Shown here: positions 5,609-11,794 of the stretch, piece after piece
Position numbering within the stretch: position 1 is the first letter of the stretch
Layout: each line of letters starts with the position of its first letter
Assembly: GCA_905234355.1 (NCBI GenBank)
Contig: CAJOHP010000103.1
Span: 1 to 11,794 of the forward strand
Reading direction: 5' to 3'
Source: an uncultured Prevotella sp.
GTDB taxonomy: Bacteria; Bacteroidota; Bacteroidia; Bacteroidales; Bacteroidaceae
Length of the DNA stretch: 11,794 nt
The notes under the pieces: generated by a model
Seen by the model: the letters and a program-made list of their open reading frames with translations, nothing else
The model's database searches: none
Told to the model about the DNA's origin: nothing
Translations under genes and position numbers: made by a program

Positions 5609-8107
5609 ATGGAAGAAAACAAAAAACTGGAAGCAGCAGACAGTCTGGAACCCATCACTGCCGAAGAGGAGTCGTCGTTCGACCTCAGAACCATCTACAC
5701 CCTCGTGGTGCTCAACTGGCAGTGGTTCGCCCTCTCTATCATCATCTTCCTCTCAGCTGCACTGCTCTACCTGCGCTATGCCGACCCCGTGTACTCCATC
5801 TCCGCCAAGATGCTCATCAAGGAAGAGGAGAACAAGAACTACCGCTCCATCAGAAACATTCAGGACCTGAGCACCGTCTCGACGTCGGAAGGCGTGGAGA
5901 ACGAGATTGTCATCCTCAAGTCGCGCACACTCGCCATGGAGGCCGTCAGAGACCTGAAGCTCTACGTGGAATACCGCTCTGAAGGCAAGGTGAAGAAGGT
6001 GCTGATGTATAAGGACCTGCCCATCACCGCCGACCTCGACTCGGCCCACCTTATGGACAACCTCGTGACCATCGAGATGAAGCTCACACGCAATGACGAC
6101 CGCTACCACGTGGAAGGCGTCAGCGAGGGATTCAAGGGCGACTTCAGCCGATTCCCCGTCAGGGTGAAGACCACGGCTGGCATGGTCACCCTCAGACAGT
6201 CGCCGGGCAAAGAGATGGCCGACGGGGCCACCATACACATAAAAATCAGCCCGCTGCGCCTTGTGGCTGCACAATACATGAGCGCCACACAGGTGGACCC
6301 CTTCTCCAAGGTCACTTCTATAGCCAGCATCACCCTGCGTGACAAAAACCCGCTCAGGGGCATTGACTACCTGCGGCAGCTGGCAGTGTGCTACAACAGA
6401 CAGGCCAACGCCGACAAGAACGAGATAGCCATGAAGACCGAGGCCTTCATCAACACCCGACTGGAGAAAATCAACGCCGAGCTGGGTGCCACCGAGGGTG
6501 AGATAGAGACCTACAAACGCGAGAACCGCATGGTGCAGCAGAGCCAGGATGCCAGCTACTCTATGACGCAGGCATACATGACGGAGCAGAAGCTGCGCGA
6601 CGCCGAGACACAGATGCAGCTCGTGGAGTATCTGCGCGAGTTTGTACTCGACCCCAACAACCGCTACAAGATTATCCCCTCCAACATCGGTCTGACCGAT
6701 GCCATCTCCACATCGTTTATTGCCACCTACAACCAGAACGTGCAGGAGCGCAACCGTCTGCTGCTCACCGCCTCGGAGAACTCGCCGCAGGTGAAGCAGC
6801 TCACGCAGACACTTGACCAGCTGGAAGGCAGCATACACGATGCTCTGGCCCAGGCACGCCGCTCGGCACAGATACAGCGACAGTCGCTCGAGCAGCAGTA
6901 CAACGTCTATCAGAACCGCGTGGCACAGTCGCCCGAACAGGAGCGTGTGCTCACCCAGATAGGCCGACAGCAGGAGGTGAAGTCGGGACTCTACCTCATG
7001 CTCCTGCAGAAGCGTGAGGAGAACAGCATCTCACTGGCAGCTACCGCCGACAAAGGACACCTCATCGACGACCCCGAGCTGACTGGAAAGGTGAGCCCCA
7101 AGAGCTCCATCATCCTGCTCGTGGCTATCGTGCTCGGATTCGGACTGCCGCTGCTCATCACCTTCCTCATACAGTTCCTGCGCTACAAGATTGAGGGACA
7201 CGACGACGTGGCACGACTCACACGACTGCCGGTGGTGGCCGACGTGGCCGTGGCCAGCGACAGCGTGAAGACGGCTGCCGGCATCGTGGTGCACGAGAAC
7301 AAGAACAACCAGATAGACGAGATCTTCCGCTCCATGCGCACAAACATACAGTTCATGATGAACGACAAACAGAAGGTCATACTCTTCACCTCTACCACGT
7401 CGGGCGAAGGCAAGACGTTCAACGCTGCCAACCTGGCCGTGAGCTTCGCCCTGCTGAAGAAGAAGGTGGTGCTCGTGGGTCTCGACATCCGTAAGCCCGC
7501 ACTGGGACGCCTCTTCGACATTGCCGACCGGCAGAAGGGCGTCACGGCACTCCTGGTGAAAGAGAGTCTCACCATGGACGATGTGAACAAGCAGACTGTC
7601 AATTCGGGCATCAACGACAACCTCGACCTGCTGCTGGCCGGTCCCATACCGCCTAACCCCACCGAGCTGCTCGCACGCGAGTCGATGCACCAGATCATCG
7701 AGCTGCTCAAACAGAAGTATGACTACGTCATCCTCGATACCGCACCCGTGGGCCTCGTCTCCGACACGCTGCAGATAGCCAAGTACACCGACGTGACCTG
7801 CTTCGTCTGCCGTGCCGACTACACCCCGAAGGCCAGCTTCGGACTCATCAACGGCCTGGCTGCTGAGGAGAAGATGCCCAACATGTGCATCGTGCTCAAC
7901 GGCGTGGACATGTCGAAGAAGAAATACGGCTATTACTATGGCTACGGCAAGTACGGACGCTACGGACGCTATGGCTACGGACGCTATGGCTACGGACGTT
8001 ATGGCTACGGACGTTATGGCTACGGAAACTATGGCAACTATGGCAACTATGGCAACTATGCCAGCAGCCACTATGGCAACAAAGACGACGACTCCATCAA
8101 GAAATAA
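5609..8107 (+). CDS. wzc: Wzc-type polysaccharide biosynthesis tyrosine autokinase (BY-kinase)
   Basis: An 832-residue inner-membrane co-polymerase and tyrosine kinase that controls polymerisation and export of capsule or exopolysaccharide through cycles of autophosphorylation. Order of parts: cytoplasmic N-terminus; TM1 about 37-57; a large periplasmic Wzz-type region including coiled coil (about 280-440) and a GNVR-like stretch with PEQERVLTQIGRQQEVKSGLY (about 450); TM2 about 501-524; then the cytoplasmic kinase. Walker A is STTSGEGKT (595-603, Lys602), Walker A' is LVGLDIRKP (Asp626), and Walker B is YVILDTAP (Asp710). The C-terminus is a remarkable tyrosine cluster, residues 773-824, with 20 Tyr in 52 residues built from YGYGR and YGN repeats, followed by KDDDSIKK. 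The gene lies between rfbA and the small HAD gene (21-bp gap). The outer-membrane export partner (Wza-like, SLBB) usually placed just before it is absent here. Confidence 0.95.
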   Translation: MEENKKLEAADSLEPITAEEESSFDLRTIYTLVVLNWQWFALSIIIFLSAALLYLRYADPVYSISAKMLIKEEENKNYRSIRNIQDLSTVSTSEGVENEIVILKSRTLAMEAVRDLKLYVEYRSEGKVKKVLMYKDLPITADLDSAHLMDNLVTIEMKLTRNDDRYHVEGVSEGFKGDFSRFPVRVKTTAGMVTLRQSPGKEMADGATIHIKISPLRLVAAQYMSATQVDPFSKVTSIASITLRDKNPLRGIDYLRQLAVCYNRQANADKNEIAMKTEAFINTRLEKINAELGATEGEIETYKRENRMVQQSQDASYSMTQAYMTEQKLRDAETQMQLVEYLREFVLDPNNRYKIIPSNIGLTDAISTSFIATYNQNVQERNRLLLTASENSPQVKQLTQTLDQLEGSIHDALAQARRSAQIQRQSLEQQYNVYQNRVAQSPEQERVLTQIGRQQEVKSGLYLMLLQKREENSISLAATADKGHLIDDPELTGKVSPKSSIILLVAIVLGFGLPLLITFLIQFLRYKIEGHDDVARLTRLPVVADVAVASDSVKTAAGIVVHENKNNQIDEIFRSMRTNIQFMMNDKQKVILFTSTTSGEGKTFNAANLAVSFALLKKKVVLVGLDIRKPALGRLFDIADRQKGVTALLVKESLTMDDVNKQTVNSGINDNLDLLLAGPIPPNPTELLARESMHQIIELLKQKYDYVILDTAPVGLVSDTLQIAKYTDVTCFVCRADYTPKASFGLINGLAAEEKMPNMCIVLNGVDMSKKKYGYYYGYGKYGRYGRYGYGRYGYGRYGYGRYGYGNYGNYGNYGNYASSHYGNKDDDSIKK
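7970..8056 (+). repeat. In-frame tandem repeat encoding the tyrosine tail
   Basis: Four consecutive 15-bp units TATGGCTACGGACGY (7970-7984, 7985-7999, 8000-8014, 8015-8029, the last ending AAC) are followed by three 9-bp units TATGGCAAC (8030-8056) and a degenerate one. Units encode YGYGR and YGN. Two shorter TACGGACGC units precede them. Both unit lengths are multiples of three, so copy-number change would alter the number of phosphorylatable tyrosines without a frameshift. Confidence 0.95.
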
Positions 8108-8128
8108 AGCCAAAGAAAGACAAAGACC

Positions 8129-8554
8129 ATGACCATTGCAGTAGACTTCGACGGGACGATAGTAGAGCACCACTATCCTGAGATAGGCCCCGAGATACCC
8201 TTTGCTGTAGATACACTGAAAATGCTCATCAAGGACCGCCACAAGATTATCTTGTGGACGGTCCGCGAGGGCAAGCTGCTCGACGAGGCACTGGCATGGT
8301 GCAAGGAGCGCGGACTGGTGTTCTACGCCGTCAACAAAGACTATCCGGAGGAGGAGCAAGAGAAGAACCAGAACTACAGCCGCAAGCTGAAGGTGGACTA
8401 CTTCATCGGGGGACTGCCCGACTGGGGCACTATCTATCGGATGATTACCCGCCACAAGACCTGGCACGACCTCATCAAGGAGGAAGTGCAGAACGCCACG
8501 CTCACTCCCTACGAGGAACTGCACCCCAAGCGCAAGTGGTGGCAGAGGTTCTGA
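8129..8554 (+). CDS. Small HAD-fold protein of the BT_0820 type, motif IV altered
   Basis: A 141-residue protein with a HAD superfamily N-terminus: AVDFDGTIV places the nucleophile and acid/base aspartates at Asp6 and Asp8. Motif II is probably Thr44 in ILWTVREG, and motif III a lysine near 86-88 (SRKLK). I recognise the protein as similar to the structurally solved BT_0820 protein of Bacteroides thetaiotaomicron, of about the same length and with no proven substrate. In HAD enzymes motif IV supplies acidic residues for Mg2+ (typically an IDD or GDxxxD pattern). Here the corresponding stretch is VDYFIGGLPDWG (89-100), with glycines where the acidic pair is expected. The C-terminus is basic and aromatic (KRKWWQRF). 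It follows the BY-kinase gene by 21 bp and is probably cotranscribed. Whether it is an active phosphatase is uncertain because of motif IV. Confidence 0.85.
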   Translation: MTIAVDFDGTIVEHHYPEIGPEIPFAVDTLKMLIKDRHKIILWTVREGKLLDEALAWCKERGLVFYAVNKDYPEEEQEKNQNYSRKLKVDYFIGGLPDWGTIYRMITRHKTWHDLIKEEVQNATLTPYEELHPKRKWWQRF

Positions 8555-8580
8555 GAAGGAAGAAGTATGAAGGAATATGG

Positions 8581-8657
8581 AAGAAGTATGATTAGACAGC
8601 TATGCCACATCAGCGCTGACACGCTTGCCTCGATGCTATAGCCTAATCATATTTCTT
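8581..8657. repeat. 77-bp imperfect inverted repeat (terminator or MITE-like)
   Basis: The outer arms AAGAAGTATGATTAG (8581-8595) and CTAATCATATTTCTT (8643-8657) pair at 14 of 15 positions, the odd one being a G/T. After a 3-nt bulge a second 5-bp stem GCTAT (8599-8603) with ATAGC (8638-8642) continues the fold, and a 10-bp palindrome TCAGCGCTGA (8610-8619) sits in the loop. A T-rich run (8651-8667) follows the right arm, so the structure could terminate the rfbA-wzc-HAD transcript. Terminal inverted repeats and the absence of coding also fit a small MITE-like element. A 13-bp direct repeat GGAAGAAGTATGA occurs at 8558-8570 and 8579-8591, overlapping the left arm. The rest of the 162-bp spacer up to the next gene shows nothing I can assign. 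Confidence 0.6.
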
Positions 8658-8716
8658 GTTTTTACTTATTATTTGTCATTTTCATCTATCGTTTAACCAA
8701 TACCTAATTACTAACA

Positions 8717-10216
8717 ATGCTGAACGAACAAGACCTAAAACAGATTGCCCAGCGTGGCATCAGCCAGGAACAACTCGAAAACCAACTGCATCAGTTTGAG
8801 ACCGGATTCCCCTTCCTTCGTCTGGAGGCTGCAGCCGCCGTGGGCAACGGCATCGTGGCCCCCACCGCCGAGGAGCGCCGCGACTATGTGGCTGCGTGGG
8901 AAGCCTACAAAGCCGACGGACACCGCATCGTGAAATTTGTGCCCGCCTCGGGAGCCGCCAGCCGCATGTTCAAGAACATGTTTGCCTTTGTCGACGCCCC
9001 ATACGACGTGCCGACCACCGACTTTGAGAAGAAATACTTCGACGAGATAACGCATTTCGCCTTCTACGATGCCCTCGACGAGGTCTGCCGCCGCAACGAG
9101 GGTGCTGGCATCAAGGAGCTGCTGGCCGCCGGGAAATATAAGGCCGTGGCCGCCAACATGCTGAAGGCCGAGGGGCTGAACTACGGTCAGCTGCCCAAAG
9201 GCATGCTGCTCTTCCACAAGTATGCTGAGGGGCCACGCACGCCCATGGAGGAGCACCTCGTGGAGGGCGCACTCTATGCAGCCAGCAAGGGCGAGGCCCA
9301 CGTGCACTTCACTGTGAGCCACGAGCACATCAGTTTCTTCAAGCAGAAAGTGGCCGAGAAGGCCGACACCTTTGCCAAGAAATACGGCATCAGCTACGAC
9401 ATCACCTTCTCCGAGCAGAAGCCCAGCACCGACACGGTGGCTGCCAATCCCGACAACACCCCCTTCCGTGAGGCCGACGGCTCGCTGCTCTTCCGCCCCG
9501 GCGGTCACGGAGCACTCATAGAGAACCTCAACGAGATAGACGCCGACGTGATTTTCATCAAGAACATAGACAATGTGGTGCCCGATCGTCTGAAGCCTGA
9601 GACGGTGGAGTGGAAGCAGATTATCGCCGGCGTGCTGGTCACCCTGCAGAAGCAGGCCTTTGCTTACCTCGAGCAGCTGGACAAAGGAGCCTCCGACGAG
9701 CAGATAAAGGAGATGGCCGACTTCGTGGAGCGCTGCCTGTGCTGCCGTGCCAAGGGGCAGACTGTCGATGCCGACTACCTGCGCCGCAAGCTGAACCGCC
9801 CCATGCGCGTCTGCGGCGTAGTGAAGAATGTGGGCGAGCCCGGCGGCGGGCCCTTCCTCACCTACAACCAGGACGGCACCGTGAGCCTGCAGATACTCGA
9901 GAGCTCGCAGATAGCCACCAACAACGAGGAATACATGAAGATGTTTACCCAGGGCACACACTTCAATCCCGTAGACCTGGTGTGCGCCGTAAAGAACTAC
10001 AAGGGCGAACCCTTCCGCCTGCCTGACTATGTGGACAAGAGCACGGGATTCATCTCGTCGAAGTCGAAGGGCGGCAAGGAGCTCAAGGCGCTCGAGCTGC
10101 CCGGACTGTGGAACGGCGCCATGAGCGATTGGAGCACCGTCTTCGTGGAGGTGCCTCTCGGCACATTCAACCCCGTGAAGACGGTCAACGACTTGCTCCG
10201 TCCGCAGCACCAATAG
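8717..10216 (+). CDS. DUF4301 family protein, possible nucleotidyltransferase fold
   Basis: A 499-residue soluble protein I recognise as a DUF4301 member, a family found mainly in Bacteroidetes with no established function; the length is normal for it. Two conserved-looking blocks stand out: KFVPASGAASRMFK (73-86), and RPGGHGALIENLN (260-272) followed by DADVIFIKNIDNVV (275-288). The second pair resembles the P-GHGD...L and F-NIDNL segments of UDP-sugar pyrophosphorylases, and the first lies where the nucleotide-binding glycine-rich loop would sit. This suggests a GT-A-like nucleotidyltransferase fold, but it is inference, not an established assignment. A later cysteine-containing helix (RCLCCRAKG, about 337-345) and a C-terminal region with FVEVPLGTFNPVKTVNDLL complete the protein. 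No signal peptide or membrane helix is seen. It appears to be a single-gene unit: a 162-bp spacer with an inverted repeat before it, and a repeat-filled convergent spacer after it. Confidence 0.85.
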   Translation: MLNEQDLKQIAQRGISQEQLENQLHQFETGFPFLRLEAAAAVGNGIVAPTAEERRDYVAAWEAYKADGHRIVKFVPASGAASRMFKNMFAFVDAPYDVPTTDFEKKYFDEITHFAFYDALDEVCRRNEGAGIKELLAAGKYKAVAANMLKAEGLNYGQLPKGMLLFHKYAEGPRTPMEEHLVEGALYAASKGEAHVHFTVSHEHISFFKQKVAEKADTFAKKYGISYDITFSEQKPSTDTVAANPDNTPFREADGSLLFRPGGHGALIENLNEIDADVIFIKNIDNVVPDRLKPETVEWKQIIAGVLVTLQKQAFAYLEQLDKGASDEQIKEMADFVERCLCCRAKGQTVDADYLRRKLNRPMRVCGVVKNVGEPGGGPFLTYNQDGTVSLQILESSQIATNNEEYMKMFTQGTHFNPVDLVCAVKNYKGEPFRLPDYVDKSTGFISSKSKGGKELKALELPGLWNGAMSDWSTVFVEVPLGTFNPVKTVNDLLRPQHQ

Positions 10217-10242
10217 GTTCTGTCTGATTTTGTGTAGGTAAT

Positions 10243-10271
10243 GCTGTAGGGACGGGCTTTATGCCTGTCCG
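10243..10271 (+). repeat. REP-like hairpin, copy 3 (left arm of 29-bp inverted repeat)
   Basis: On the plus strand GTAG (10246-10249) is followed directly by arms GGACGGGC (10250-10257) and GCCTGTCC (10263-10270) around a TTTAT loop: eight pairs including one G/U wobble in RNA. It is the only copy in this orientation, lies 27 bp after the DUF4301 stop, and is perfectly complementary to copy 4. Confidence 0.85.
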
Positions 10272-10300
10272 CCATTGTCACAGCCTCCCTCCTAGGGACT

Positions 10301-10329
10301 CGGACAGGCATAAAGCCCGTCCCTACAGC
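10301..10329 (-). repeat. REP-like hairpin, copy 4 (right arm of 29-bp inverted repeat)
   Basis: This is the exact reverse complement of 10243-10271, with 29 bp between them, so the two can also fold together into one long stem. The GTAG head is at 10326-10323 on the minus strand. The arrangement of oppositely oriented REPs resembles a BIME in enterobacteria. Confidence 0.85.
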
Positions 10330-10350
10330 GTAACACCGCACAGGGGTTTT

Positions 10351-10375
10351 CGGACAGGCATAAAGTCCGTCCCTA
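10351..10375 (-). repeat. REP-like hairpin, copy 5
   Basis: The same orientation as copy 4 and exactly 50 bp after it. One arm reads GTCCGTCC, and the head has decayed from CTAC to CTAT on the plus strand. The rest of the convergent spacer (10376-10492) holds no copy; it contains a small TCATG/CATGA hairpin (10439-10453) and, reading out of gph, a 4-bp GGAT/ATCC hairpin (10480-10490) followed by a T-rich stretch that could be a weak terminator. Confidence 0.8.
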
Positions 10376-10492
10376 TTGTCTGCCACCGTCCTGCAGATGG
10401 ACGTTTTGATTTCAGGCATGTATAATGGCGAACCGACATCATGCAAAACATGAGCAAAACAAAAAGAACACCCTAATTCGGATGCAATCCTC

Positions 10493-11143
10493 CTAAAGCG
10501 TGAGCAAGGCGGCCGGCGAGTCCGCCAGCGTGGTAGCGCCGTGGGCCAGGAGAAAGTCGCGGTCGCGAAACCCCCAGAGCACACTGATGCAGGGCAACTG
10601 GGCATTGCGTGCCGTGAGAATGTCGACGTCGCTGTCGCCCACGTAGACAGCGCCGTCAGCCGTGACACGGAGCTGGCGCAGCGCTTCCGCCACGGTGTCG
10701 GGAGCCGGCTTACGACGTATGCCCTCGGCCTCATGCTCGCCGATAGCCACCTCGACGGTGTCGGGGAAGAAGTGGCGGCACAGCTCCTTTGTGGCCGCAT
10801 CAAACTTATTGCTTACCACAGCGACACGCTTGCCCCGTGCGCGCAGCTCGTGCAGCACGCCGACGATGCCGTCGTAGGGCCGTGTGGTGTCGAGCGAGTG
10901 TAGCAGATAGTGGCGCCGGAAGGTGTCGAGACAGGACTCAAACAGCGGGTTGGCCTCGCCACCGGGCACAGCCAGCTGCATGAGCCGCCGCACGCCATTG
11001 CCCACGAAGCGACGCACCTCGTCGGTAGTGTGCAGGGGCATACCATGCTGTTGCAGCGCATAGTTGGTGCTCGAAGCCAGGTCTGTCAGGGTGTCGAGCA
11101 GTGTGCCGTCCAGGTCGAAGACGAAAGTGTCGTAGTGTCTCAT
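10493..11143 (-). CDS. gph: HAD hydrolase, phosphoglycolate phosphatase-like
   Basis: A 216-residue HAD subfamily IA phosphatase. All four motifs are intact: FDLDGTLLDT with nucleophile Asp10 and Asp12; VVSNK with Ser111; RRKPAPD with Lys145; VGDSDVD with Asp170 and Asp174. An alpha-helical cap lies between motifs I and II (about 16-95). The closest named type is phosphoglycolate phosphatase (Gph), which removes 2-phosphoglycolate made during DNA repair, but substrate calls in this subfamily are unreliable and a sugar-phosphate or pyrophosphate activity is possible. The ATG at 11143 overlaps the stop of the upstream malQ by 4 bp (ATGA), so translation is probably coupled and the two genes share a transcript. 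It converges with the DUF4301 gene across the REP-like spacer. Confidence 0.85.
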   Translation of the reverse strand: MRHYDTFVFDLDGTLLDTLTDLASSTNYALQQHGMPLHTTDEVRRFVGNGVRRLMQLAVPGGEANPLFESCLDTFRRHYLLHSLDTTRPYDGIVGVLHELRARGKRVAVVSNKFDAATKELCRHFFPDTVEVAIGEHEAEGIRRKPAPDTVAEALRQLRVTADGAVYVGDSDVDILTARNAQLPCISVLWGFRDRDFLLAHGATTLADSPAALLTL

Positions 11144-11794
11144 CGCTTGCTTCGGGTAATCATCATTTTCACTTTCTCATTGTATTGCGTAGCCTCCATG
11201 AGTTTCTCTATGCCGATGTGCATGCGCCACTTCCACTGGTTGAAGGAGTCGCCGGGCACATTGATGCGCTCCTCGCGGGGATTGGCAGCACGCAGGTCGC
11301 TGTCCATCGAGAGCCAGTCTTGCAGCGACAGGATGCAGAGCATGGAGGGCGAGTAGAGATGGCGGGCAATGATCTCCTCTGCCAGCAGGGGCGACAGATG
11401 GAGCGGCGCCCTACCCTCTTTCTGCAGCATGCTGGCATAGAAGCGCTGCGCCCTTGGCTCGTTTTCTTCCCACCACAGCCTCAGGGGCGGCATATCGTGG
11501 GTGGAGATGGTGGCCACAGAGCGCACAGGGTTGCCGTCGAGGTGAGAAAACTCTATGCCGCTCTGCTTGGGCATCTGCTGTATCTCGAGTGTCAGGATGC
11601 GCAGTGCGTCGAGCACTGGCTTCACACAGTCGGGCATCATGCCCAGGTCCTCGGCACATATCAGCATGGGGGTGGAGGCAAAGAGGCGCGACAGACGGTC
11701 GTAGCCCTGCTTGCCCCAGAACAGCGTGTGACGCTGGAAGAAATAGTTGTCGTAGAGCCGCATATAGGCTTCGCGCTCCTCTGTACTCAGCGCC
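11140..11794 (-). CDS. malQ: 4-alpha-glucanotransferase (GH77), C-terminal part only
   Basis: The frame is open to the window edge (first complete codon at 11793-11791), so the 5' part is missing; the in-frame ATG at 11763 is internal. About 217 residues are visible. GH77 amylomaltase motifs are present: LICAEDLGMMPDCV, whose Glu is the general acid/base, and STHDMPPLRLWW, whose Asp is the transition-state stabiliser. The nucleophile Asp lies outside the window. Near the end, RINVPGDSFNQWKWRM is the usual C-terminal GH77 signature. The enzyme transfers maltooligosaccharide segments between alpha-1,4-glucans in glycogen, starch and maltodextrin metabolism. Bacteroidetes versions are often long, with N-terminal starch-binding CBM20-type domains; that cannot be judged here. 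Its TGA overlaps the gph ATG. Confidence 0.93.
   Translation of the reverse strand, partial: ALSTEEREAYMRLYDNYFFQRHTLFWGKQGYDRLSRLFASTPMLICAEDLGMMPDCVKPVLDALRILTLEIQQMPKQSGIEFSHLDGNPVRSVATISTHDMPPLRLWWEENEPRAQRFYASMLQKEGRAPLHLSPLLAEEIIARHLYSPSMLCILSLQDWLSMDSDLRAANPREERINVPGDSFNQWKWRMHIGIEKLMEATQYNEKVKMMITRSKR

Noticed and set aside
4688..10213. Long minus-strand open frames opposite rfbA, the BY-kinase, HAD and DUF4301 genes (up to about 490 codons)
   Set aside because: They lie antisense to clearly coding genes with recognisable motifs, lack family features and give odd compositions rich in Val, His and Leu, as expected from GC-rich third positions of the real genes.
10243..10375. CRISPR array
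   Set aside because: Too few copies, one inverted, hairpin-type units with spacers of 22-29 bp and no cas genes nearby.
1..11794. tRNA, rRNA or transposase genes
   Set aside because: No cloverleaf, rRNA-like or transposase sequence was recognised on either strand.

Overview
This window looks like a chromosomal segment of a Bacteroidales bacterium, most likely Prevotellaceae with fairly high GC. The grounds are a Bacteroidetes-type promoter box (TAnnTTTG) upstream of rfbA, the near absence of good Shine-Dalgarno sequences, a DUF4301 protein, a BT_0820-like small HAD protein and a GH77 4-alpha-glucanotransferase of Bacteroidetes character. The genus is an inference. I see no rRNA, tRNA, CRISPR array, transposase or phage gene.

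Layout. (1) 114-3893, plus strand: an ECF-like sigma factor, a single-pass membrane protein with a helical C-terminal domain (possible anti-sigma or sensor), a secreted LPP20-like protein, and a secreted transglutaminase-like protein with an intact Cys-His-Asp set. A spacer with two REP-like hairpins and short tandem repeats separates the last two. (2) 3897-4523, minus strand: an unrecognised conserved-looking cytoplasmic protein, ending 3 bp from the transglutaminase gene. (3) 4524-4672: a divergent intergenic region with two near-identical promoter boxes in inverted orientation. (4) 4673-8554, plus strand: rfbA (dTDP-glucose synthesis), a Wzc-type BY-kinase with an extreme tandem-repeat tyrosine tail, and a small HAD-fold protein whose motif IV looks deleted. 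These form a probable surface-polysaccharide operon. It is followed by a 77-bp imperfect inverted repeat. (5) 8717-10216, plus strand: a DUF4301 protein with residues reminiscent of UDP-sugar pyrophosphorylases. (6) 10217-10492: a convergent spacer with three more copies of the REP-like hairpin, two of which form a perfect 29-bp inverted repeat. (7) 10493-11794, minus strand: malQ (3' part only) and gph, overlapping by ATGA.

The most notable features are the GTAG-headed hairpin family at two unlinked intergenic sites, with the same exact 50-bp spacing between direct copies at both; the slippage-prone tyrosine tail of the BY-kinase; the sigma/membrane/secreted-protein cassette; the HAD protein lacking its usual acidic motif IV; and the case that DUF4301 is a nucleotidyltransferase-like fold.
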